Shown piece by piece: positions 25,340 to 32,609 of a stretch of 64,000 bases of DNA. Location of the stretch: NCBI GenBank assembly GCA_019359695.1, contig JAHHGV010000005.1, forward strand, positions 180,419 to 244,418. The letters run 5' to 3'. The first letter of the stretch is position 1. Every line of letters starts with the position of its first letter. Under the pieces are notes generated by a model. The model was not told the DNA's origin. It worked only from the letters and a program-made list of their open reading frames with translations, and searched no databases. The position numbers and the translations under genes were made by a program. Origin of the DNA: Brasilonema angustatum HA4187-MV1 (GTDB lineage Bacteria > Cyanobacteriota > Cyanobacteriia > Cyanobacteriales > Nostocaceae).

Positions 25340-26680
25340 ATGAAAACATCTGCTGAAGTTTCTCTGCATATACCACCAAAAATGTGGTCTGAATTTCGTG
25401 ATTCTATGCTCAAGTCTCGCATGTTTAACGAAGAAGTCATTGGTTTTTTCTTTTGTCAGCGTCATCAAGTTTTCAAAAACAAAATCCGCTATATTCCGAA
25501 AACTTGGGTTGTTCCTTCTTCTGACTGCTACGAACATCAATCGATGAATGGATTGGTATTAAAACAGCACTTTCATTCATATTTACTAGAAAATCATCTT
25601 CAAGAAGGTTTAGATGTCATTCACATTCATACTCATGCAGGTCAAGACATCCCTGATTTTTCCTGTATTGATGACCGCTATGAGTCGGAATATGCACGGT
25701 TTCTTACTTCTGATTTTCCTAAAAAACCTCGCTTGATTTCGGGTGTATTTGACGAGGATTTACAATCTTGTCAATTCAGGATTTGGGATAGAAAAGGAAA
25801 AAAGTTTGAGAGTGTGAAATTATGTCATTCCTTGTTTCATATCTCGGAAAATAGAGAGATAATGGATAATACAGATTTAATGTTTGCCCGTCAACAAATC
25901 TTTGGAGAAGCGAATCAAAAGCAATTGAATCAGCTTAAAGTAGCATTAATTGGTTGTGGCGGTATTGGTTCAATTTTTGCAGAATTATTAGGGCGTTTGG
26001 GTGTGAAAAATTGGGTATTAATCGACCCCGATAAATTAGAAACAGTGAATCTCAACCGAATGCCTGGTGCTACACAAGAAATGGTAGAACAACAATGGCA
26101 TAAAGTGCATTATGTCAAGCATCTTATCAAAAGAATTTACCGTGAAGGTTCTTGTGTTAAAACAATACCAACCTCAATTGAAAGTGAATTAGCGAAACCA
26201 GAAATAGCAACTTGCGATTTAATTGTGGTTGCAACAGACAATCATCTTTCTCGAAAAACTGCTCAAGAATTGGCGTTGAAATATATGCGTCCTTTGGTAT
26301 GTCTGGGTACTCATATTGATGTGAAACCAGACAAAACACCACGAATGTATTGCAGAGTGACTGTTCCTCCTCTGGGAGGTGGTTGGTGTTTGATGTGCGG
26401 TAATATTATCAATCTGCAACTGGCGGCTTTAGAGTCTGCACCTTCTGATATTCATCAAATGGCTGCGGGTGCGGGTTATTTAGAGGGTGTGAATGATCCA
26501 GCGGTTTTTTGGCTAAACAGTATCTGTGCAAGTACGGGTGTTGGTGTGATTCACGGGATGGTGAGTGGTTTTTTAAATGTAGATTCCGGGATTGACTGGA
26601 TTTATGAGTTTCCTGGTAGTGATTGGCGCAAAACGAATACTAAATATTTCCGGACTGATGATTGTTACTTTTGTTCTTAA
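25340..26680 (+). CDS. JAB (JAMM) peptidase - E1 (ThiF) fusion protein
   Basis: 446 residues from the ATG at 25340. The N-terminal JAMM isopeptidase has the zinc motif HTHAGQDIPDFSCIDD (H-x-H ... S-x-x-D) with an upstream Glu in NEEVIGFFFC. The C-terminal E1/ThiF domain has the Rossmann loop VALIGCGGIGSIFAELL, DPDKLETVNLNRMPG, the conserved Asp in VATDNHLS, and two Cys pairs (WCLMCG, DDCYFC) that would bind zinc. A candidate catalytic cysteine is in RPLVCLGTH. It would adenylate the Ubl, pass it to the E2 and also cleave or mature it, in one chain. No CD-NTase is present, so this is not a CBASS operon. Such JAB-ThiF fusions beside E2 and Ubl genes are known from comparative genomics; function in this organism is unknown. 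Confidence 0.9.
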   Translation: MKTSAEVSLHIPPKMWSEFRDSMLKSRMFNEEVIGFFFCQRHQVFKNKIRYIPKTWVVPSSDCYEHQSMNGLVLKQHFHSYLLENHLQEGLDVIHIHTHAGQDIPDFSCIDDRYESEYARFLTSDFPKKPRLISGVFDEDLQSCQFRIWDRKGKKFESVKLCHSLFHISENREIMDNTDLMFARQQIFGEANQKQLNQLKVALIGCGGIGSIFAELLGRLGVKNWVLIDPDKLETVNLNRMPGATQEMVEQQWHKVHYVKHLIKRIYREGSCVKTIPTSIESELAKPEIATCDLIVVATDNHLSRKTAQELALKYMRPLVCLGTHIDVKPDKTPRMYCRVTVPPLGGGWCLMCGNIINLQLAALESAPSDIHQMAAGAGYLEGVNDPAVFWLNSICASTGVGVIHGMVSGFLNVDSGIDWIYEFPGSDWRKTNTKYFRTDDCYFCS

Positions 26681-26750
26681 GTAGAAGGTGGTTACGCGTG
26701 TTGTATTCATGACTTACACCTCACCCCCGCCCTTACGGGCACCCCTCTCC

Positions 26751-26883
26751 CAATACGGTTCGGTTAAGATCCCCCCGCCTGCGGCGACCCCCTTAAAAAG
26801 GGGGTAAAAGAGGGTTATAAGCCCCCCTTTTTAAGGGGTTGGGGGGATCTTCAAAATCTTAAAACGTTAACCGAACCGTATTG
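26751..26883. mobile_element. MITE-like element, copy B
   Basis: Same termini (CAATACGGTTCGG, and CCGAACCGTATTG at 26871-26883) and same interior hairpins as copy A at 24101-24281, but 48 bases shorter. It lies 70 bases after the JAB-E1 stop. The 375-base gap up to csx3 holds this element, a repeat arm before it (CTCACCCCCGCCCTTACGGG) and an STRR tract, with no gene. Confidence 0.85.
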
Positions 26884-26959
26884 ACCCCTCTCCTTATTAA
26901 GGAGAAGGGGGACAACCAAAGTGGAAAACGCCTATTCCACTCCCATGCCATATTAAATC

Positions 26960-27028
26960 AGTGAACAGTGAACAGTGAACAGTAAACAGTGATAACTGGT
27001 AACTGATAACTGATAACTGATAACTGTT
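26960..27028. repeat. STRR tract: AGTGAAC then ATAACTG heptamers
   Basis: Three exact AGTGAAC units and one AGTAAAC, followed by several ATAACTG/GTAACTG units ending ATAACTGTTAAAG. It is the same repeat class as 24594-24628 and 38722-38760. It ends ~28 bases before the csx3 start. Confidence 0.9.
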
Positions 27029-27055
27029 AAAGCTGTTGCTAAAGGAACACGGTCA

Positions 27056-28057
27056 ATGCAGAATAATATGTACAGCTACCAAATGACGCTAGAAGGTGAG
27101 GTATTGCGAGTAGGGTTTAATCGGACTTTACCTGCACAGGGCGATCGCATCATTAAAGATGCCCTAGAAGTCTTAAACCAAATGATTGATTCCGGACAAA
27201 TTACTGGAGGCAAACGTATTTTAATTGACGGTGCGCAATCTGTCCCCGTTGCCTATGTTCTCTCTCACAAACTCGTGCATTTATATGAAATAGTTGCCGT
27301 CCTCGATCCGAAACTAGGTAGTAAAATAGGTACACCAACAGGTGCTATCAGATACAAAACCTATATAGTCACTTCTGCACACGGTTCCCCAGAATTTAAA
27401 GTGGGAGATTTGGTTGAAACAAAAGAATCCCAAAACGAGCGATCACCTATCAAAGTAGTCTTGTGCGGACCACCACAATCAGGCAAATCCTGTTTACGCG
27501 AAGGTTTAAAACAGTCAATTTTAGGTACATTGGGCGCACCTTATCCCTATGTTATTACCGCTTGTCCCGATGGAGAAGGCTCATGGTATCAAAAAACTTA
27601 CGAACAAAATCAGGAATTAGCGACCGATAACAAATACTGTCAGAGATCTAATGTTACCCCAGAATTTGCACAAGAAGCCGCTCAATGGGTCAAAAATGCT
27701 AACCAGTTAATTAACATTGTTGATGTTGGTGGGAAAATCACCCCAGAAAATGAGACAATCATGCAGCCAGCATCCCACGCAGTTATCCTTGCAGGTGATA
27801 CAACCAAGTTTGCAGAGTGGGAAGAATTTTGTCAAAAATTAAATCTCAAAATCGTTGCAAAGATTCACAGCCAGTTAGATGCAACTGAAGACGAGGTTAT
27901 TCTCGCTGACGACTGGAAGCAAAACACCAACGAACTGCTAGAAACAGCACCATTACTGACGGGTAGCGTTCATCGGTTAGAACGCGCAGAGGATTTATCT
28001 ACTCGTCCAATGATAAAAGCACTGGCTGATGTCTTGATTCATTTGACTAAATGTTAA
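27056..28057 (+). CDS. csx3: Csx3-type ring nuclease fused to a P-loop domain
   Basis: 333 residues. Residues 1-120 match Csx3/Crn3, which degrades cyclic tetra-adenylate: VPVAYVLSHKLVHLYEIVAV, then DPKLGSK and the closing TSAHGSPEFKVGDLVE. Residues ~133-333 are an added nucleotide-binding domain with Walker A LCGPPQSGKSCLREGL and IVDVGGKITPENETIM as a candidate second motif. Fused Csx3-ATPase proteins occur in cyanobacterial type III loci. It lies just left of the Cmr operon, whose Cas10 has an intact GGDD cyclase motif, so its task is probably to switch off cyclic-oligoadenylate signalling. The role of the P-loop half is unknown. Confidence 0.83.
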   Translation: MQNNMYSYQMTLEGEVLRVGFNRTLPAQGDRIIKDALEVLNQMIDSGQITGGKRILIDGAQSVPVAYVLSHKLVHLYEIVAVLDPKLGSKIGTPTGAIRYKTYIVTSAHGSPEFKVGDLVETKESQNERSPIKVVLCGPPQSGKSCLREGLKQSILGTLGAPYPYVITACPDGEGSWYQKTYEQNQELATDNKYCQRSNVTPEFAQEAAQWVKNANQLINIVDVGGKITPENETIMQPASHAVILAGDTTKFAEWEEFCQKLNLKIVAKIHSQLDATEDEVILADDWKQNTNELLETAPLLTGSVHRLERAEDLSTRPMIKALADVLIHLTKC

Positions 28058-28300
28058 GGTTTGTTAAAGTTTACATCGTCATATCGGAAAGAATCCTTAA
28101 GGTAGCGTATCCATAACTGTGTTATAAAAAACTTTATCAGATATGGGTATTTACTGGTACGTTTTTTTTGTCTTTGCTAGAATATTTGCTTTGAGCTTGT
28201 TTGACAAGACAAGAAGATTTGCAGACTTGACAAATTCAGTATGACAAAATTTACCATGATTAGAATTCAGTAAGGAAAAGGCAGCTATTTTTTATTGAAT
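28058..28300 (+). promoter_or_regulatory. Probable promoter region of the cmr operon
   Basis: A 243-base AT-rich gap with no gene. It has two TTGACA hexamers (28201-28206 and 28227-28232) and AT-rich blocks downstream, but no well-spaced TATAAT, so the exact promoter is uncertain. The AAGGAAAAG at 28272-28280 is too far (~20 bases) from the chosen cmr2 ATG to be a typical ribosome site. Confidence 0.4.
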
Positions 28301-30112
28301 ATGACTCACAAAATTTACACAGTCATTACCTTTGCCCCTGTGCAGGGATTTATCGAGAAATCGCGGAAGTTGCGAGATTTATATGGGAGTTCCTATCTGC
28401 TGTCTTATTTATCTTGGATGATTTGTAATGCTGCCGAAAGTAAAGGCTGTAGAGTTATTTCTCCAGCTTTACCAAATATGACCCAAGGAATGCCCAACCA
28501 GATTATTATTGAAGGCAATTTCCCAGAAGAGGATGCAAAATCAGCCTTTGATACCGCTTGGGAATGTGTCACAGAAACTTGTCGTAAGTGGGTTAAGGAG
28601 AATGTTAAGGGTGAATGGGAATATACATCTTGGAAAAGAAGTTGGAGTTTGTGGACAAAATATGCATGGGAATTTTTCTGGGTTCAAGGAAAACCTAATG
28701 AAAGCATTAGCGATGTTCGTCAGCGCTTAAATAATAAAAAATATTGGCGTGATTGGACTGGGATAAACTGGCAGGGTGAGAGTTCTACACTTTCTGGTGC
28801 GGATGCGATCGCCTACCCCAGACTCGGTAAAAATTCCGACCCTCGTCAATACAATTACCAACAAGAAAAAAAAGAGATCACAGCCTTCTACGAAGCACTT
28901 AGTGAGAAACTAGGAGAATCGTTCATAAAGTCAGTTGGCTTAAAAGTTCCTGACGAGAAAATCAGCGAACGTAGCAAAGAGTACGGGGAATCTTTTATCG
29001 ATCCAGATGAAGAATTGAGTGTTCCAGAATTAATCAAGCGACTGATTACTCATAAAGAAATTACTGACAGATTAACTGAACGACTCAAACAGTTTTTTGG
29101 AAATAATGGGGTAATTTTTAAAAGCCTTTCTCAGCAAATAAAACGGCTATCAGAAGACCTAAAACCCACTAGCTTTACCGACTTAAGCCGACTTAACAAG
29201 AACAAGCGCACTGGTGAACAAACACAGCAAGAAAAATTTTGGACTGGTTGGTTTCAAGGAGATGGTGATAAAGCTGCTGAATACCTGAAAAGTTTTGCAA
29301 ATAAAGATACAGAAGCGGAGGAAATTACAAAGTTTAGTACGGAAATGAGGAAATGGGGTGATGACTTTAAAAAGTTACCCGAAAGTAAAACAATTGCGAA
29401 CTGGCGTGTTGTTTACGCAGGGGGTGATGATTTTTTAGGTGTATTTTATAACAGAAAATATGCAGTCGATTGTGTGAATTTTTTCTCTAGATTTAAAACT
29501 GATACTTGGAATGAGGGCAAAGTTGAGTCAGAGGAAAAAAAGAAAATTACTGTCAGCGTTGGTTTTGTCTGGGCTGGTCCCGATATTCCACAACGCGATG
29601 TCCTCCAACATTGTCGTTTAGCTGAAAAATCAGCGAAAAGCAATGGAAGAGATCGGATTGCTTTTCGGGTTTTGTTTAATAACGGTAATCACTTAGAATG
29701 GGTGTGTCCTTGGTGGCTTTTAGAAGCGGGTTTGTTGTCGAGTTATCGGGATAGAGAAGACAATCAAGAGAAACCAAACTGGACGCATATATATAACGAT
29801 GTCGCAGTTCTGGAATCACGTCACGCCTTTGACGATAAGGGTGACGATAACAGTATAGATATTGCTTCGGGTTTGTTCGAGATATATTTTCCCACCCAGA
29901 CAGACAAACTGAAACCAGAGAAGTGGTGGAATAAGTACGATGCAGATAAGAAACTCATCAAAACGGGAATTTTAGGCGATCGCCTTCCTTACACCACAAA
30001 TAATACCGAGACTGGTGAGTTAAATCAGACCAAAGTCAACAAAGCTATAAACGACTGGATTATTAACCTTGCCAAAGTGGGATTTCACCTATGTCAGGAA
30101 TCGAAACAGTAG
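28301..30112 (+). CDS. cmr2: Type III-B Cas10 (Cmr2)
   Basis: 603 residues from the ATG at 28301 (a TTG lies two codons earlier). It is the large subunit of the Cmr complex. The N-terminus enters directly into the first palm domain (VITFAPVQGFIEKSRKLRDL), with no HD nuclease domain before it, so ssDNA cleavage is not expected. The second palm has the cyclase motif VYAGGDDFLGVF near 370-381, intact, so cyclic oligoadenylate synthesis is likely. The C-terminal region has CPWWLLEAGLLSSYRD. It overlaps cmr3 by 22 bases, showing translational coupling. It is shorter than HD-containing Cas10 proteins, as expected from the missing domain. Confidence 0.94.
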   Translation: MTHKIYTVITFAPVQGFIEKSRKLRDLYGSSYLLSYLSWMICNAAESKGCRVISPALPNMTQGMPNQIIIEGNFPEEDAKSAFDTAWECVTETCRKWVKENVKGEWEYTSWKRSWSLWTKYAWEFFWVQGKPNESISDVRQRLNNKKYWRDWTGINWQGESSTLSGADAIAYPRLGKNSDPRQYNYQQEKKEITAFYEALSEKLGESFIKSVGLKVPDEKISERSKEYGESFIDPDEELSVPELIKRLITHKEITDRLTERLKQFFGNNGVIFKSLSQQIKRLSEDLKPTSFTDLSRLNKNKRTGEQTQQEKFWTGWFQGDGDKAAEYLKSFANKDTEAEEITKFSTEMRKWGDDFKKLPESKTIANWRVVYAGGDDFLGVFYNRKYAVDCVNFFSRFKTDTWNEGKVESEEKKKITVSVGFVWAGPDIPQRDVLQHCRLAEKSAKSNGRDRIAFRVLFNNGNHLEWVCPWWLLEAGLLSSYRDREDNQEKPNWTHIYNDVAVLESRHAFDDKGDDNSIDIASGLFEIYFPTQTDKLKPEKWWNKYDADKKLIKTGILGDRLPYTTNNTETGELNQTKVNKAINDWIINLAKVGFHLCQESKQ

Positions 30113-31332
30113 AAAAAGACTCTACATCATCAAACAATTCTTCTCGTCCTGCATTCAAATATTTGATAGTCATCGAACCTTTAGGTTTTCTCTACGGTAG
30201 TGCTGGGAAATTCCTATCACCAGAAAACTTAGTCGGACGTTCAGGAAGTAGTTTTCCCCCTAGTGCTGCGGCTTTATCCGGATTATTTGCAGCATACTAT
30301 AAAGGCGATGAAAAATACCTCAAGAATTTACAACTCGCAGGTCCATTTTGGGCTTGGAGTGAAAATCCACAGAACTTTTACGTTCCTACTCCTTTCAATT
30401 GCTTGATAAAAAGCCGCATGACCAAACGTCCTCCTTTCAATCGATTGGTCAAAAATGGTACAGTGACACAACAACTAAAATGGCACAAAAGTCAAGAACA
30501 AAACGATAACGAAGAAAGTTTAGGTTCTTGGCTGCCCTGTGTATCTGGTAAGTTTGACAAGGGAAGTTGGGTTGCAATTCAAGATTGGAAATTAATTCAA
30601 TTTGGTTTACCTAGTCCACCTGTGGAAATTGCGGTTGAGTTTTCTCCTTGGGAATATACTCCCCACCTACACCCCCGACTCAAAGAAGATGAACGCAGAG
30701 TTGATCAAGATTTAGAACGCGGTAGTTTGTTTTTAGAAAATGCCGTGCAACTAAATCCTGATGCTTGTTTAGTATACCTTTCCAATACCAAACTCAAAGA
30801 TGATTGGTATCGCTTTGGAGGAGAGGGACACATGGTGGATGTTCGTTGTCTTGACTTGTCCGATACTGTCCAAGATTTACTCAACCAACATGTGGGACGC
30901 AGTTTTGCATTAATTACACCTGCAGTTTGGGGTTCCAATCGCTTATCTAAACGAGAACCTGTTTATTTGGAAAAAGGTAATAAGCAAAAATACGAACAAG
31001 AAAATCCAGAAAGCAACGAGAGAAAAGTTTGGTCACTAGAAGGTTTAATCACAGAACGTCCTATACCCTTGCGTCACCGTTTGGGAAATCGTGAGAATCA
31101 ACAGTTGCAAGAAGAACAGCAAGAGAATTCTGACAAAATACAGCACTCTCAACCGCCTAAACTCTTGTCTCGCGGACGTTATGCTGTTCCTGCAGGTACT
31201 GTTTACGTGTTGAAAGAACCAATAAAAAAATCTTGGCAAGAGTGGGATGATAGCTGGTTCCCTAAAGAAGGTCCCTCTTTCAAACGCTGGGGATGTGGGT
31301 TAGCACTACCTTTACCAAGTGCAATTAACTAA
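30091..31332 (+). CDS. cmr3: Cmr3, RAMP protein of the type III-B complex
   Basis: 413 residues. Cmr3 caps the crRNA 5' handle end next to Cmr2. Characteristic are FKYLIVIEPLGFLYGSAGKF near the start and GRSGSSFPPSAAALSGLF, then WYRFGGEGHMVDVRC and PAVWGSNRLSKREPV. The C-terminal SRGRYAVPAGTVYVLKEPI and RWGCGLALPLPS give the glycine-rich RAMP end. The first ~20 residues are Ser-rich and come from the overlap with cmr2. Length is in the usual range. Confidence 0.93.
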   Translation: MSGIETVEKDSTSSNNSSRPAFKYLIVIEPLGFLYGSAGKFLSPENLVGRSGSSFPPSAAALSGLFAAYYKGDEKYLKNLQLAGPFWAWSENPQNFYVPTPFNCLIKSRMTKRPPFNRLVKNGTVTQQLKWHKSQEQNDNEESLGSWLPCVSGKFDKGSWVAIQDWKLIQFGLPSPPVEIAVEFSPWEYTPHLHPRLKEDERRVDQDLERGSLFLENAVQLNPDACLVYLSNTKLKDDWYRFGGEGHMVDVRCLDLSDTVQDLLNQHVGRSFALITPAVWGSNRLSKREPVYLEKGNKQKYEQENPESNERKVWSLEGLITERPIPLRHRLGNRENQQLQEEQQENSDKIQHSQPPKLLSRGRYAVPAGTVYVLKEPIKKSWQEWDDSWFPKEGPSFKRWGCGLALPLPSAIN

Positions 31333-31355
31333 TGAGTGAATTTGGAGTTATATAA

Positions 31356-32213
31356 ATGTACCAAAAAGCATACGGGATTATTGAAACTTTAGCACCTCTG
31401 CACGTTGGAGCGAGTGCGGGGGAAGAAACAGGTAACTTAAACCTGATTTTCCGCGACCAGTTTACTAAGACGGGGATAATACCTGGGAGTTCGATTCGGG
31501 GTAGGTTTAGGGCGGATATGCGATCGCACAATCAAGATTTAGCTAATCACTTTTACGGACACGAAGCAAAACCAAATAATCCCAATAGTACTACTGAAGC
31601 TTTCATCAAATTTGAATACGCATCTCTGGTTTGGCTTCCTGTATTTTGTCCTGGTCAGCCTATTGTTTGGGTCACTTGTCCTCGCTTACTACGTCGCTAC
31701 CAGAAAATTACTAAAACTCCATCTACCGATAACTTACCTAGACCCTATCAAGTCCAACTACAAAACCGTCGTAGTGTCCTATTTTTTAATTTAGGTTTTC
31801 TCGACAGATTGCAACAAGTTGATAATTTATCACAGTGGATTCCGACCCCTCAAAGCTTACAAGATTCGCCGATAAATTTAGTAGTCGTAGATGATAATGA
31901 CATAGGAATTATTCACGAAATGGCACTCTATCATCAGAGTCGAGTCCGTTTAAAATGTGAAGAAAAAATTGCTGATGACAAAGGCTTTTTTAACGTTGAG
32001 GCTTTACCAGAAAGTAGCATTTTAGTTTTTCCTGTGGCTGTTAGAGAACAAGAAAACAATTCTGGTTATTGGCAATTGGGATTAGACGAAAGTAAATGGG
32101 AACAATCAAAATATACTCCTAAAAATTGGTCGCAAGAATTGTACTTTGGCGGATTAGAATCAATTGGATTTGGTCGATGTCAAGTAACTTTAACCGGTGA
32201 ATACTTTAACTAA
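31356..32213 (+). CDS. cmr4: Cmr4, backbone RAMP and target-RNA nuclease
   Basis: 285 residues. It forms the repeating backbone of the Cmr complex and cuts target RNA every six bases. Features are APLHVGASAGEETGNLNLIF, the RAMP block PGSSIRGRFRADMR at ~48-61, and a C-terminal FGGLESIGFGRCQVTL, the glycine-rich loop. A catalytic Asp is expected near the N-terminal loop (FRDQFTKTGIIPG). A TGGAG ribosome site precedes the ATG at 31356. It sits 24 bases after cmr3 and 15 bases before cmr5. Confidence 0.93.
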   Translation: MYQKAYGIIETLAPLHVGASAGEETGNLNLIFRDQFTKTGIIPGSSIRGRFRADMRSHNQDLANHFYGHEAKPNNPNSTTEAFIKFEYASLVWLPVFCPGQPIVWVTCPRLLRRYQKITKTPSTDNLPRPYQVQLQNRRSVLFFNLGFLDRLQQVDNLSQWIPTPQSLQDSPINLVVVDDNDIGIIHEMALYHQSRVRLKCEEKIADDKGFFNVEALPESSILVFPVAVREQENNSGYWQLGLDESKWEQSKYTPKNWSQELYFGGLESIGFGRCQVTLTGEYFN

Positions 32214-32228
32214 GAAGGAGAATTGATT

Positions 32229-32597
32229 ATGGCATGGCAGTTTTATGGCTTAGATGATATTGCTCGACAACTGATTAAAAAACAAACTCAAGAATCGATC
32301 AAAGAATCTCACAAAATGCGGACAGCAGTTGCTTATGGACTAGAAAGATTTTGGGGAGAAGGTTTACGTTTAGAAAAAGAACCACAAAAAGCAGCTTTTT
32401 GGAAGGAAACTTGGGACAAACTAGTAGAAATTCTAGCATGTGCAGATATTGATATCCCCAAACATAACAGTATCGATCCAAAAAAAGAGGAGTTATGGAA
32501 ATTATCCCGTGAAGAGCAACAAATAGCCTTAGCCGTTTTAACTCAACTTTGTGATTCCCTAGTTTGGTGGACACAACGCTATAAAAATATACTTTAA
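32229..32597 (+). CDS. cmr5: Cmr5, small subunit of the type III-B complex
   Basis: 122 residues, all-helical, counted from the ATG at 32229 because AAGGAG at 32215-32220 lies eight bases upstream; a TTG at 32223 is in frame. Cmr5 forms the inner filament that holds the target strand. Features are MAWQFYGLDDIARQLIKK and a C-terminal LTQLCDSLVWWTQRYKNIL. Context (between cmr4 and cmr6) supports the name. Confidence 0.85.
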   Translation: MAWQFYGLDDIARQLIKKQTQESIKESHKMRTAVAYGLERFWGEGLRLEKEPQKAAFWKETWDKLVEILACADIDIPKHNSIDPKKEELWKLSREEQQIALAVLTQLCDSLVWWTQRYKNIL

Positions 32598-32609
32598 ATT
32601 GGAGATTTT

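Noticed and set aside
24393..26680. Reading the Ubl-E2-E1/JAB operon as CBASS type II
   Set aside because: No cGAS-like nucleotidyltransferase or effector is next to it, and the E2 is not fused to the E1 as in Cap2.
24393..26680. Reading the same genes as thiamine or molybdopterin synthesis
   Set aside because: An E2-like protein with its active-site Cys and a JAMM peptidase fused to the ThiF domain are not used in those pathways, and no thi or moa gene is near. It remains a weaker alternative for the small protein alone.
24101..26883. Calling the MITE-flanked block a composite transposon
   Set aside because: There is no transposase in it and no visible target-site duplication around the block as a whole.
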